Part shown: one piece after another, positions 25,869 through 33,741 of the stretch
How positions within the stretch are numbered: position 1 is the first letter of the stretch
Layout: each line of letters opens with the position of its first letter
Source: Bradyrhizobium ontarionense
GTDB lineage: Bacteria > Pseudomonadota > Alphaproteobacteria > Rhizobiales > Xanthobacteraceae
Assembly (NCBI RefSeq): GCF_021088345.1
Contig: NZ_CP088156.1
Coordinates: 6,076,001 to 6,140,000, forward strand
Reading direction: 5' to 3'
DNA: 64,000 bases
Position numbers and translations under genes: made by a program
Notes under the pieces: generated by a model
The model's database searches: none
Told to the model about the DNA's origin: nothing
What the model saw: only the letters and a program-made list of their open reading frames with translations

Positions 25869-27179
25869 ATGGCCGCGCCAGTCACGCTCGAGGGCACCTC
25901 CGGAACGACGTCGAGGCCGACGCCCAAGGGCGCCTGGAAAATCACGTTCCTGCTGTTCCTGTTCATGTTGGTCAACTTCGCCGACAAGATCGTGGTCGGA
26001 CTCGCAGGGGTGCCGATCATGACCGAACTCAATCTCACGCCCGAGCAGTTCGGCGTGCTCGGTTCGTCCTTCTTCCTGCTGTTCTCGATTGCCGCGATCG
26101 TGGTCGGGTTCGTCGTGAACAGGGTCCCGACGCGCTGGGTCCTGCTGGTGCTCGCGGTGATCTGGGCGCTGGCGCAGTTCCCGATGGTCGGCACCATCGG
26201 CTTCAGCACGCTCGTGATCTGCCGAATCATTCTCGGGGCCGGTGAAGGGCCCGCGGCGTCCGTCGCCGTTCATGCGGTCTACAAATGGTTTCCCGATGAG
26301 AAACGCGCGATGCCGACCGCGATTCTGTCGCAAGGGTCCGCCTTCGGTATCATCCTTGCGGTGCCCGCGCTGAACTGGGTGATCGTGAATCACGGCTGGC
26401 ACTATGCGTTCGGCGCGCTCGGCATCGTCGGCCTGATGTGGAGCGCGGCGTGGCTTTGGCTGGGCCAGGAGGGTCCCTTGGCCGAGGTCGAGCTGGCCGC
26501 ATCGCGCGAGCAGCGCGTGCCCTATCTGCAGCTGCTGACATCGCGGACCTTCGTCGGCTGCGTTGCGGCGACGTTCGGCGCCTATTGGGCGCTGTCGCTG
26601 GGGCTGACCTGGATGACGCCGTTCCTGGTCAAGGGCCTGGGCTTTTCACAGCAGGAGGCCGGCTTCATCTCGATCATGCCCTGGATCTTCGGGGCGTGCG
26701 TGGTGCTGACCACGGGCTGGCTGTCGCAACGGCTGATGGCCCGCGGCGTCTCGACACGCGTGGCCCGCGGCGTGCTCGGCGCGACGCCGTTGATCTTCGG
26801 AGCCGTCCTGGTGGCGGCGATGCCGCATGTCGACGGTGCCGCAGCCAAGATCGCGCTGCTCGTCGTCGGTTCGGGGCTGTGCGGATCGATCTACGTGGTC
26901 TGTCCGCCGATGATCGGCGAATTCACGCCGGTGGCGCAGCGTGGCGCGGCGATGGCGATCTACGGCGCGCTCTATACGCTCGCCGGCATCGTCGCGCCTG
27001 TCGTGATGGGCAAGATGATCCAGGCATCAGGCAGCCTGCTCGAAGGCTACCTGATGGGCTTCACCATCAACGCCGTGATCATGCTGCTCTCCGGCCTGCT
27101 CGGCCTGGCGCTGCTCTGGCCCAACACCGAACGCGCGCGCCTGCAGGCGCACCAGGCTGCCGCACCGGAATTTGCGTGA
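25869..27179 (+). CDS. MFS transporter (anion/organic acid-type)
   Basis: This 436-residue inner-membrane protein has 12 predicted helices. Helix 1 region FLLFLFMLVNFADKIVVG has the Asp-Lys pattern common in the ACS (anion:cation symporter) branch, and ILGAGEGPAASVAVHAVYKWFPDEKRA is a typical loop 4-5 signature for that branch. The ATG at 25869 follows GGGAAG. It probably imports an organic anion by proton symport; the substrate cannot be named. It is monocistronic and divergent from the LolD-type operon, and the IS element begins 130 bases after its stop. Confidence 0.9.
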   Translation: MAAPVTLEGTSGTTSRPTPKGAWKITFLLFLFMLVNFADKIVVGLAGVPIMTELNLTPEQFGVLGSSFFLLFSIAAIVVGFVVNRVPTRWVLLVLAVIWALAQFPMVGTIGFSTLVICRIILGAGEGPAASVAVHAVYKWFPDEKRAMPTAILSQGSAFGIILAVPALNWVIVNHGWHYAFGALGIVGLMWSAAWLWLGQEGPLAEVELAASREQRVPYLQLLTSRTFVGCVAATFGAYWALSLGLTWMTPFLVKGLGFSQQEAGFISIMPWIFGACVVLTTGWLSQRLMARGVSTRVARGVLGATPLIFGAVLVAAMPHVDGAAAKIALLVVGSGLCGSIYVVCPPMIGEFTPVAQRGAAMAIYGALYTLAGIVAPVVMGKMIQASGSLLEGYLMGFTINAVIMLLSGLLGLALLWPNTERARLQAHQAAAPEFA

Positions 27180-27257
27180 GCGGTGGCTTGGTCTCCGCTG
27201 CCTGCAACGACGACGAGCGTGGCGTCGCCTTGCCACAACGCGGGCCTCACATTCGGT

Positions 27258-27315
27258 GTCGTCCCGGGCAAGTCCGACAACGCGCAGCGTTGGCGGACGC
27301 CGACCCGGGACCCAT
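27258..27315. repeat. Left half of a family C palindromic repeat interrupted by the IS element
   Basis: The element opens with GTCGTCCCGGGCAAG and contains the internal stem AACGCGCAGCGTT. It ends with GACCCGGGACCCAT, where other copies continue into the loop. The matching closing arm is found only beyond the IS element, ending at 28826. This shows that the IS inserted inside the repeat. Confidence 0.85.
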
Positions 27316-27316
27316 A

Positions 27317-27586
27317 TGTGGACGGCCCCCGTGGCACAAGAGCGGTGTTGAGGTTCGATCGGATCGCTTGCATCCATATGTCCGGCCTTTGGATGTGGCC
27401 TGTTGGGCCGCTGGCCAAGATGGTTTCCGCGACACGGGTTCCAAACACGCCAGCGACCTTGTTCGGCCAATGGGTCCCACGGATTTGCCCGCATCTCGGT
27501 TCGATCGATCGCACCATCTCCTCTGCTCTTGCAGCTCCGGTTCGGCCGGTGGGATCGCCCTCCGGTCGGCCGAATCCTTTTGTTTG
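27317..27586 (-). ncRNA. Putative guide (bridge/seek) RNA region of the IS1111-group element
   Basis: This is the non-coding segment between the transposase stop and the IS end, read on the minus strand. It opens with a hairpin (27539-27577). The RNA sense contains GGGACCCAT (27478 to 27470), identical to plus-strand bases 27307-27315 of the target flank and so complementary to its other strand. It also contains ACATATGG (27381 to 27374), complementary to CCATATGT at the IS junction 27312-27319. Weaker matches GATGG and ACCAT (near 27514-27518 and 27420-27424) also end on the CCAT/ATGG core. IS1111 elements are known to carry such RNAs downstream of the transposase. The exact RNA ends are unknown. 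Confidence 0.6.
27539..27577 (-). other. Hairpin directly after the transposase stop codon
   Basis: GGTTCGGCCGG (27539-27549) pairs with CCGGTCGGCCGAATCC (27562-27577) with one bulge. On the transposase strand it begins about ten bases past the stop codon. It could be the 5' stem of the guide RNA or a processing or stop structure for the transposase mRNA. Confidence 0.6.
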
Positions 27587-28636
27587 TTACGCGGCGGCCG
27601 CTACGGGGGCCTTCGCCAGGCCAGCCAGTCGTGCGCCATCAAAGGTCTCTCCCGTGGTCATCAGCTTCCACGCGATGCGGGCGATCTTGTTGGCGAGCGC
27701 CACCGCGGCAAGCTTGGCCGATTTGCGCTTCAACAGCTCAATGAGCCAGCCCGGCCCTTGCCCCTTCGCCTTTGCCACTTTGATGACCGAGGTCGCGCCC
27801 ACCACGAGCAGCTGGCGCAATCGCTCGTCACCGGCGCGCGTGATCTTGCCGAGCCGGGTCTTTCCGCCGGTCGAATGGTCCCTCGGCGTGAGGCCCATCC
27901 AGGCTGCGAACAGCCGGCCAGAACGAAAGGCGTGCGGATCTGGCGCCTTCATCACCAGCGCTGCGGCGGTGACCGGGCCCACTCCCGGGATCTGTGCCAG
28001 ACGCCGGCTCATGGCATTGGCGCGGTGCCAAGCCAGAAGCTTGGCCTCGATCGTCTTCAATTCCTCCTGCACCCAGGCGTATTCACGAGCCTGCATCGCA
28101 AACAGCTCACGCGCCATCTCCGGTACGCTGTCATCCTGTTCGATCCTGGTCAGCAACGAGGCGAGCTTGTCGAGCCCTCTGGCCTCGGTCAAACCGAACT
28201 CAGCCGCGTAACCACGGATCATGTTGCTCAGCTGGGTGCGACGGGTCACCAGCTGCTCACGGATGCCCAGCAGCATCAAGGCGGCCTGCTGCTCCGCCGT
28301 CTTGACCGGCACATAACGCATCCGCGGCCGGCTCGATGCCTCGCACAGCCCCTCTGCGTCTCGCCCGTCGTTCTTGTTGCGCTCGACATAGGGCTTCACC
28401 AACTGCGGCGCGATCAGCTTGGCCGTGTGACCCAGCTTGCCAAGCTCGCGCGCCAGGTGGTGCGCGGCCCCGCACGCTTCCATCACCACCACCGTCGGCG
28501 GCAATTTGGCAAAGAAATCCAGCATCACCTTGCGCGTGAGCCGCTTGCGCAACACCACACGCTCCGATCCATCCACCCCATGCAGTTGAAAAATATACTT
28601 CGACGTATCCAGCCCAATGCGGATAATCTGGCTCAC
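27587..28636 (-). CDS. IS110-family (IS1111 group) transposase/recombinase
   Basis: The protein has 349 residues from a GTG at 28636 with GGGAG six bases upstream; the ATG at 28672 lacks a comparable site. The N-terminal RuvC-like DEDD domain shows IGLDTSKYIFQLHG (Asp10), VVVMEACGAAHH (Glu53) and RNKNDGRDAEG (Asp90, Asp93). The C-terminal Tnp domain has IPGVGPVTAAAL and DHSTGGKTRLGKITRAGD, where Ser255 is the likely nucleophile. Such enzymes recombine a circular intermediate into targets chosen by a guide RNA. All key residues are present and the frame is intact, so it may be active. Confidence 0.93.
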   Translation of the reverse strand: MSQIIRIGLDTSKYIFQLHGVDGSERVVLRKRLTRKVMLDFFAKLPPTVVVMEACGAAHHLARELGKLGHTAKLIAPQLVKPYVERNKNDGRDAEGLCEASSRPRMRYVPVKTAEQQAALMLLGIREQLVTRRTQLSNMIRGYAAEFGLTEARGLDKLASLLTRIEQDDSVPEMARELFAMQAREYAWVQEELKTIEAKLLAWHRANAMSRRLAQIPGVGPVTAAALVMKAPDPHAFRSGRLFAAWMGLTPRDHSTGGKTRLGKITRAGDERLRQLLVVGATSVIKVAKAKGQGPGWLIELLKRKSAKLAAVALANKIARIAWKLMTTGETFDGARLAGLAKAPVAAAA

Positions 28637-28707
28637 GGACGGCTCCCAAGTATGAGACTTCGACAACCTCATTCTGGCACAACTGATGCCGTAGGGGGCC
28701 GTCCACA

Positions 28708-28826
28708 CCATCACGCCGCGGCGGGTGTGGCTGGGCCAAATTGATCGACTATCGTGCCTCGAACAACTCCCTGGGGTTATGGATCCCGGATCGGCGCGCG
28801 CGTGCCGCGCGCTTGTCCGGGACGAC
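28708..28826. repeat. Right half of the interrupted family C palindromic repeat
   Basis: After the IS end come about 65 bases of loop sequence, then TTATGGATCCCGG and the closing arm ending in TTGTCCGGGACGAC. Together with 27258-27315 this rebuilds one complete family C element like that at 32372-32524. Confidence 0.85.
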
Positions 28827-28876
28827 AGCGAGGCTCTCGTTGGCCGTGTGCCTGCAGCCAAACGACGAACACGCTG

Positions 28877-30595
28877 TCATTGCACGCCGGCTCGCGCACC
28901 TCTGACGAGGCGTCCCGGCCGGGCGCCCGTGGCTTCACCGTTCCGGCGCGTCACCACGCCGGAGACGATGGTCGCCTCATAGCCGTCGACCTCCTGCATC
29001 AGGCGGCGGCCGCCGACGGGCAGGTCGTAGTGCACCTTGGGCGGGTGCAGATGCAGCCGGTCATAGTCGATGACGTTGACGTCGGCCTTGTAGCCCGGCG
29101 CGAGCAGGCCGCGATCGTCGAGCCCGACCGAGAGCGCGCTCTTGCGCGACTGGGCGGCGACGACGAAGGGGATCGACAGCTTGTCGCCACGCCTGCGGTC
29201 ACGCGTCCAATGCGTCAGCAGATAGGTCGGGAAGCTGGCATCGCAGATGATGCCGCAATGCGCGCCGCCGTCGCTGAGACCCGGCACGCTCTGAGGATTG
29301 CGCAGCATCTCGTAGGTGGCGTCGAGATTGCCATCGGAGTAGTTCAGGAACGGCACATAGAGCATGCCGCGTCCCTGATCCGACAGCATCGCGTCATAGG
29401 CGATCTCCTCTGGCCGGCACCCCCTCGCGCGCGCCTGGGCGCCCAGCGAGTTCTCCGGCGGCTGCTCATAGTCGGGCGGATCGCCGAGCAGGTACATCTT
29501 GCCGTAGTCCGGTTTGAAGAACAGCGGGTCGTCGGTCGCTCGCGCCTGCTCGCTCAGGATCGCCGCGCGTACCTGCGGGTCGCGCATCCGGACGACGCGC
29601 TCCGCCAGCGGCAGATGCGCGATCGCCTGGTAGCTCGGGTGCGTCTGCAGCGGATTGCGCGACAATTCGAGCCCGAGCAGCAGCCCGACCGGGCGCGCCG
29701 CGATCTGCGCCGTCACCGACAGGCCGCGTGCGGCGGCTGCATTGATCTCGGCGAGCGTCTGGCGCCAGCGCTGCGGTGCGCGGTCGTTCTGCGTCACCGA
29801 GAACGAGATCGGGCATTGCGTCGCCTCCGCGATCCGCAGCATCATCGGCAGGTCTTCGTGGATGGTCGAGATGTCGAGCACGAATTGCAGCACGCTGCGG
29901 CCGGCGCTGTGCATCGCGCTTGCGATCGTCGTCAACTCGTCCTCGCCGGCCTTCAAGGTCGGCGTGTAGTCGCCGGTCGAGGTGCGATGGTTGAGCGTGC
30001 GCGAGGTGGAGAAGCCGAGTGCGCCCGCTCTGACGGCATCGCGGGCGAGCGCCGCCATGGCGTGGTTGTCATCTGCGGTGGCAGGATCGCGCCGGGCGCC
30101 GCGCTCGCCCATCACATAGACGCGCAGCGCTGCGTGCGGCAGTTGCGCGCCGATGTCGAGATCGAACGGGCGCCGCGCCAGCCACTCCATGTAGTCCGGA
30201 AAGCTCTCCCATTCCCAGGGAATGCCGGCTTCGAGCACGGGCTCGGGAATGTCCTCGACGCCCTCCATCAACTGAATCAGCCGCTGATGGTCGGCGGGCC
30301 GGCACGGCGCGAAGCCGACGCCGCAATTGCCCATGATCGCTGTCGTGACGCCGTTCTGCGAGGACGGCGAGATGTCATGGCTCCAGGTGACCTGGCCGTC
30401 GTAGTGGGTGTGGACGTCGACGAAGCCGGGCGTCACCAGTCTGCCGCGGGCCTCGATCTCCTCGCGGCCTTTTGCGCCGACCTTGCCGACCTCGACGATG
30501 CGGCCGTCTGAGATGGCGACGTCGGCCTCGTAGAGATCGCCGCCGGAGCCATCAGCAATGGTTCCGCCGCGGATCACGAGATCTGGCTGCGACAT
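28877..30595 (-). CDS. N-acyl-D-amino acid deacylase (D-aminoacylase), amidohydrolase family
   Basis: This 572-residue cytoplasmic metal hydrolase removes the acyl group from N-acyl-D-amino acids or a related amide. Metal-binding features are DVHTHYD (His62, His64) and the [10 protein letters not shown] loop with Cys91, equivalent to the bridging Cys of D-aminoacylase. The C-terminal AYLL-like closing part holds the beta-sandwich remainder ([14 protein letters not shown]). The ATG at 30595 follows GGGGAAG. Many relatives are annotated only as amidohydrolases, so the exact substrate is open. It is transcribed in the same direction as the downstream IS and upstream MFS genes, separated from the latter by a repeat. 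Confidence 0.9.
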   Translation of the reverse strand: MSQPDLVIRGGTIADGSGGDLYEADVAISDGRIVEVGKVGAKGREEIEARGRLVTPGFVDVHTHYDGQVTWSHDISPSSQNGVTTAIMGNCGVGFAPCRPADHQRLIQLMEGVEDIPEPVLEAGIPWEWESFPDYMEWLARRPFDLDIGAQLPHAALRVYVMGERGARRDPATADDNHAMAALARDAVRAGALGFSTSRTLNHRTSTGDYTPTLKAGEDELTTIASAMHSAGRSVLQFVLDISTIHEDLPMMLRIAEATQCPISFSVTQNDRAPQRWRQTLAEINAAAARGLSVTAQIAARPVGLLLGLELSRNPLQTHPSYQAIAHLPLAERVVRMRDPQVRAAILSEQARATDDPLFFKPDYGKMYLLGDPPDYEQPPENSLGAQARARGCRPEEIAYDAMLSDQGRGMLYVPFLNYSDGNLDATYEMLRNPQSVPGLSDGGAHCGIICDASFPTYLLTHWTRDRRRGDKLSIPFVVAAQSRKSALSVGLDDRGLLAPGYKADVNVIDYDRLHLHPPKVHYDLPVGGRRLMQEVDGYEATIVSGVVTRRNGEATGARPGRLVRGARAGVQ

Positions 30596-30714
30596 GGCGT
30601 ATCTTCCCCGGGGGTTGTTGTTATGCCGACATTTTCGGCGGGAAGGCGATGATGTCAACATACGGGAAGAGACAGCAGCGTTGCGCCGCGAAGAGTTGGG
30701 AGCCGCGATGGCGG

Positions 30715-30864
30715 TGCGCTCCCTCTCCCCGTTCTTCACGGGGAGAGGGTTGGGGTGAGGGGCAGACGCACTGGAAGTGTGTGTGGATAGACCTGTACCC
30801 CCTTCACCCGGATTGCATCTGTCGATGCAATCCGACCTCTCCCCGCAAGCGGGGCGAGGTGCAC
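30715..30864. repeat. Palindromic intergenic repeat, family D-like (variant)
   Basis: The left arm CCCTCTCCCCGTTCTTCACG, followed by GGGAGAGGG, is a hairpin. The right end has CCTCTCCCCGCAAGCGGGGC. An internal perfect stem GGATTGCATC (30810-30819) and GATGCAATCC (30824-30833) sits between them. The layout is the same as copies at 42367-42522 and 47307-47462, but the sequence of the inner stem differs. Confidence 0.8.
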
Positions 30865-30902
30865 TGCGCATGCGGCGCGATGTCGGGCTCCACGCGAAAG
30901 TG

Positions 30903-32129
30903 TTACGCCGCCTTCGCCTTCTTCGGCTCGGTGAAGAACGCGAGCACGATCGTCAGCAGCATGAACACGACCGAGGTGCCGAACACCCAGCGCGGCGCGT
31001 TCATGTCCATGATCCAGCCGAACAGCAGCGGGCTGATCACGCCGGCGAAATTGAAGCCGGTCGAGACGATGCCGAAGGCGCGGCCGGCGGCGCCGGGAGG
31101 CGCGGCGTTGCGCACCAGCATGTCGCGTGACGGCGCGATCACGCCGCTCATGAAGCCTGCGGTCAGCATGATCGCAACGAGCAGCACGACCGGCAGGTTG
31201 ATGAAGGTGATGACCAGCACGAGCACGGCATTGATCGCATAGGCGACCGCCGCCACCAGATTGTGATGGCGGATGCGGTCGGCGAGATGGCCGCCAGCGA
31301 GCACGCCGACGGCGCTGGCGCCGAGGAAGGCGGTTAGGGCGATGTTGGCAGTCGAGAACGAGATGCCGTAGCCGTTCATGAACGCGACCACGCCGAAGCT
31401 GGCGATGCCGGCGTTGGACAGGCTGAGCAGCATGAAGAACACGGTCAGCAGCATCAGCATCGGCGTCAGCAGGTTCGGCTGCTTCACCTTGCTGCCGTCG
31501 GCGCGGGTTTGGTGCGGATGCTTCGGCACCTCCGGCACGTTACCCACGAGCAGCAGCAGCGCGGCGAGCGGGCCGACCAGGCCGGCCGCGATCAGCGCGC
31601 CGGAGCCGCCGACGGTGGTGACCAGGGCCGCCATGACAGCGGGCGCCACCGCGCCGCCGAGATAGCCGGCGAAGGTGTGGACGCCGAAGGCGCGGCCCAT
31701 CCGGCTCTCTTCCATGTGGGCTGACAGCAGTGCGTAGTCCGAGGGGTGATAGACCGCATTGGCGAGGCCGAGCAGCACCGCCGAGACGACCAGGCTGGCA
31801 TAGCTCAGGTGGAAGCCGAGCATGGCGAGCGACAGTCCGCCGACGGTGAGGCCGAGCAGCAGGATGCGGCGCGCGCCGGCGCGATCGACGAGATAGCCGA
31901 CCGGCGCCTGAGTCAGGGCCGACACCACCGCGAACACCGTGAGCGGAAAGCCGAGCTCGACATAGCCGACGCCAAGCTTGTCCTTGAGGTAAGGAAACAG
32001 CATCGGCAGCACCAGCATGTGCAGATGGCTGACCCAATGCGCCAGCGAGATCAGCGCCAGCGTGCGCAGCGAGGAGGCGGCGCGGACCGGTGTGCCGGTA
32101 TGTTGCGATGCGGCGAGAACGTCAGCCAT
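30903..32129 (-). CDS. MFS transporter
   Basis: This 408-residue inner-membrane protein has 12 predicted helices. Motif A-like loops follow helix 2 (GYLVDRAGARRILLLG) and helix 8 (GGHLADRIRHHN). It starts at the ATG at 32129; the upstream extension has repeat-like composition. The pattern resembles exporters or fosmidomycin-resistance-like MFS proteins with SLAHWVSHLHMLVLP at helix 1. The substrate is unknown. It is downstream of a family C repeat and upstream of the deacylase gene, with about 300 bases between them. Confidence 0.9.
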   Translation of the reverse strand: MADVLAASQHTGTPVRAASSLRTLALISLAHWVSHLHMLVLPMLFPYLKDKLGVGYVELGFPLTVFAVVSALTQAPVGYLVDRAGARRILLLGLTVGGLSLAMLGFHLSYASLVVSAVLLGLANAVYHPSDYALLSAHMEESRMGRAFGVHTFAGYLGGAVAPAVMAALVTTVGGSGALIAAGLVGPLAALLLLVGNVPEVPKHPHQTRADGSKVKQPNLLTPMLMLLTVFFMLLSLSNAGIASFGVVAFMNGYGISFSTANIALTAFLGASAVGVLAGGHLADRIRHHNLVAAVAYAINAVLVLVITFINLPVVLLVAIMLTAGFMSGVIAPSRDMLVRNAAPPGAAGRAFGIVSTGFNFAGVISPLLFGWIMDMNAPRWVFGTSVVFMLLTIVLAFFTEPKKAKAA

Positions 32130-32594
32130 GGTGGATCCGTTTGGCTCCCGGCGTCGGTGATGGACCTGAAGGGCGCGTTGCCGGCAAATCGCCGGGGGCT
32201 GCCGAATAAGGGGCGCGCGACACAACGCCACACTATCGGATGGCAGTTCATTGTCCATGAACGCCGGTGCATGGCACCTGCGCGCACCGGCGGCATTTGT
32301 GGGCTGCGACAATACATTGCCGGGGTTTTCGGCGCCGCGAGTGGGAGGCACAGAGCCTCTTCACCGGAGGTGTCGTCCCGGCGAAAGCCGGGATCCATAA
32401 CCACCGTTGCCCGTGGTGAGACCACTCGCCGCTCCAATGTGCTCAGCCCGCACTGCCGGTGTCTATGGATCCCGGGTCGGCGCACCGGCCCCGCGTTGCG
32501 GGGCCGATGCTTGCCCGGGACGACACGGGAGTTTGACGAGCTGACTACGGGAAGCCGCCCATGGGAGTCAGCGACAGTCCGAAGGATTGATCGC
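32130..32594. other. Intergenic region holding a family C repeat
   Basis: These 465 bases lie upstream of the MFS gene and downstream of the persulfide dioxygenase gene. Most of the right half is the repeat at 32372-32524. The left 240 bases should contain the MFS promoter. No further gene is supported. Confidence 0.6.
32372..32524. repeat. Palindromic intergenic repeat, family C, intact copy
   Basis: The short arm GTCGTCCCGGCGAAAGCCGG is followed by GATCCATAACCACC and a loop of about 60 bases. The long arm TATGGATCCCGGGTCGGCGC leads to a CCCCGCGTTGCGGGG hairpin and closes with CCCGGGACGAC. It serves as the uninterrupted model for the copy split by the IS element. Confidence 0.88.
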
Positions 32595-33635
32595 CTACTG
32601 ATGCACCACCGGCCCGCCAGCCTTCTTCCACGCATCAAGTCCGCCCTCGATATGCGCGGTATTGGCGAGGCCCGCCTGCTGCGCGGTCTGCACCGCCATG
32701 GCGGAGCGCTCGCCGTAGGCGCAGAAGAACACGATGCGGCGGCCGGTGGCGGCGGCGACCTCCCGCAGCATGCCGCCGGGTTTCAGATTGTCCGCGATCG
32801 CCGGATAAGGCGCGTGCAACGCGCCCGACAGCGTGCCGTGCTTGGCGCGTTCGGATGTCTCGCGCAGATCGACCAGCAGCACGTCGGGGCGCCCCAGGCA
32901 TTCGATCGCCTCGCGCGCCGACAGCGACAGGCCCTGCTTCGCGAGCTCGTCCTGGTGCAGCCCGACCCGCATGTTGGCGGGCACCGCCACGTCCATCATC
33001 TTCGGGTTCGGCAGCTTCAGATTGGCCATCAGCGTCACGTACTCATCGATAGAGCCAACCTGGAGCCGCGGATTGTAGCGGCGCTCCTCGCCGATGGTGG
33101 AGACGGTGTCGCCCTTGTAGTCGTGCGCGGGATAGACCAGCGTATCATCGGGCAGGCGCAACAGCCTGTCGAAGATCGACTCGTATTGCTGGCGCGCGTC
33201 GCCGTTCTGGAAGTCGGTGCGGCCGGTGCCGCGAATCAGCAAGGTGTCGCCGGTGAAGACGCGGTCGCCCATCAGGAAGCTGTAGGAATCGTCGGTATGC
33301 CCCGGCGTGTACATCACGTTCAGGCTGATGCCCTCGATGGCGATCCGGTCGCCTTCGGCCACGCGCATCGCCACCACGTCGGCCTTGGTCTGCTCGCCCA
33401 TGATGGTGACGCAATGGGTGCGGTCGCGCAGCGCGCCGAGGCCCGTGACGTGATCGGCATGCAGATGCGTATCGACGGCCTTGACCAGCCTGAGGTCGAG
33501 CTCGCGCAACAGCTGGCAGTAGCGGTCGACCTTCTCCAGCACGGGATCGATGATCAGTGCCTCGCCGCCGGCGCGGCTGGCAAGGATGTAGCTGTAGGTG
33601 CCGGAGACGCTGTCGAACAATTGGCGGAAGATCAT
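32595..33635 (-). CDS. Persulfide dioxygenase-rhodanese fusion (ETHE1-like)
   Basis: This 346-residue protein has two domains. Residues 1-235 form an ETHE1-type metallo-beta-lactamase fold with THLHADH (57-62) and YTPGHTDDSYSF, the mononuclear iron site of glutathione persulfide dioxygenases. Residues 255-346 form a rhodanese domain with the active-site loop CAYGERS (Cys305). The pair should oxidise persulfide to sulfite and pass sulfur to or from thiosulfate. The ATG at 33635 follows AAGGAGG. It lies directly downstream of soxB on the same strand (106-base gap), which supports a role in sulfur oxidation. Confidence 0.93.
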   Translation of the reverse strand: MIFRQLFDSVSGTYSYILASRAGGEALIIDPVLEKVDRYCQLLRELDLRLVKAVDTHLHADHVTGLGALRDRTHCVTIMGEQTKADVVAMRVAEGDRIAIEGISLNVMYTPGHTDDSYSFLMGDRVFTGDTLLIRGTGRTDFQNGDARQQYESIFDRLLRLPDDTLVYPAHDYKGDTVSTIGEERRYNPRLQVGSIDEYVTLMANLKLPNPKMMDVAVPANMRVGLHQDELAKQGLSLSAREAIECLGRPDVLLVDLRETSERAKHGTLSGALHAPYPAIADNLKPGGMLREVAAATGRRIVFFCAYGERSAMAVQTAQQAGLANTAHIEGGLDAWKKAGGPVVHQ

Positions 33636-33741
33636 CGGCGCCTCCTTCCGATTCGGTGGGCTGTTGCGATTACTGCACGACCAGCACGGCGCCGCCAACA
33701 TCATGGGCTGCGAGTTCCGTGCGCTGCAGCGCAGGTACCTG

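Larger units (their letters stand above)
27312..28707 (-). mobile_element. IS110-family insertion sequence, IS1111 group, about 1.4 kb
   Basis: Near-terminal inverted repeats TGTGGACGGCCCCC (27317-27330) and GGGGGCCGTCCACA (28694-28707) flank one transposase gene on the minus strand. The upstream non-coding part is about 70 bases and the downstream part about 270 bases, the arrangement of the IS1111 group. CCAT occurs at both junctions (27312-27315 and 28708-28711), so the exact ends are uncertain by about four bases. The flanks are the two halves of a family C palindromic repeat. The element looks intact. Confidence 0.88.

Noticed and set aside
28637..28861. Long N-terminal extension of the transposase
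   Set aside because: It would run out of the IS element through its inverted repeat into the flanking repeat. The GTG at 28636 has a proper ribosome site and matches the family start.
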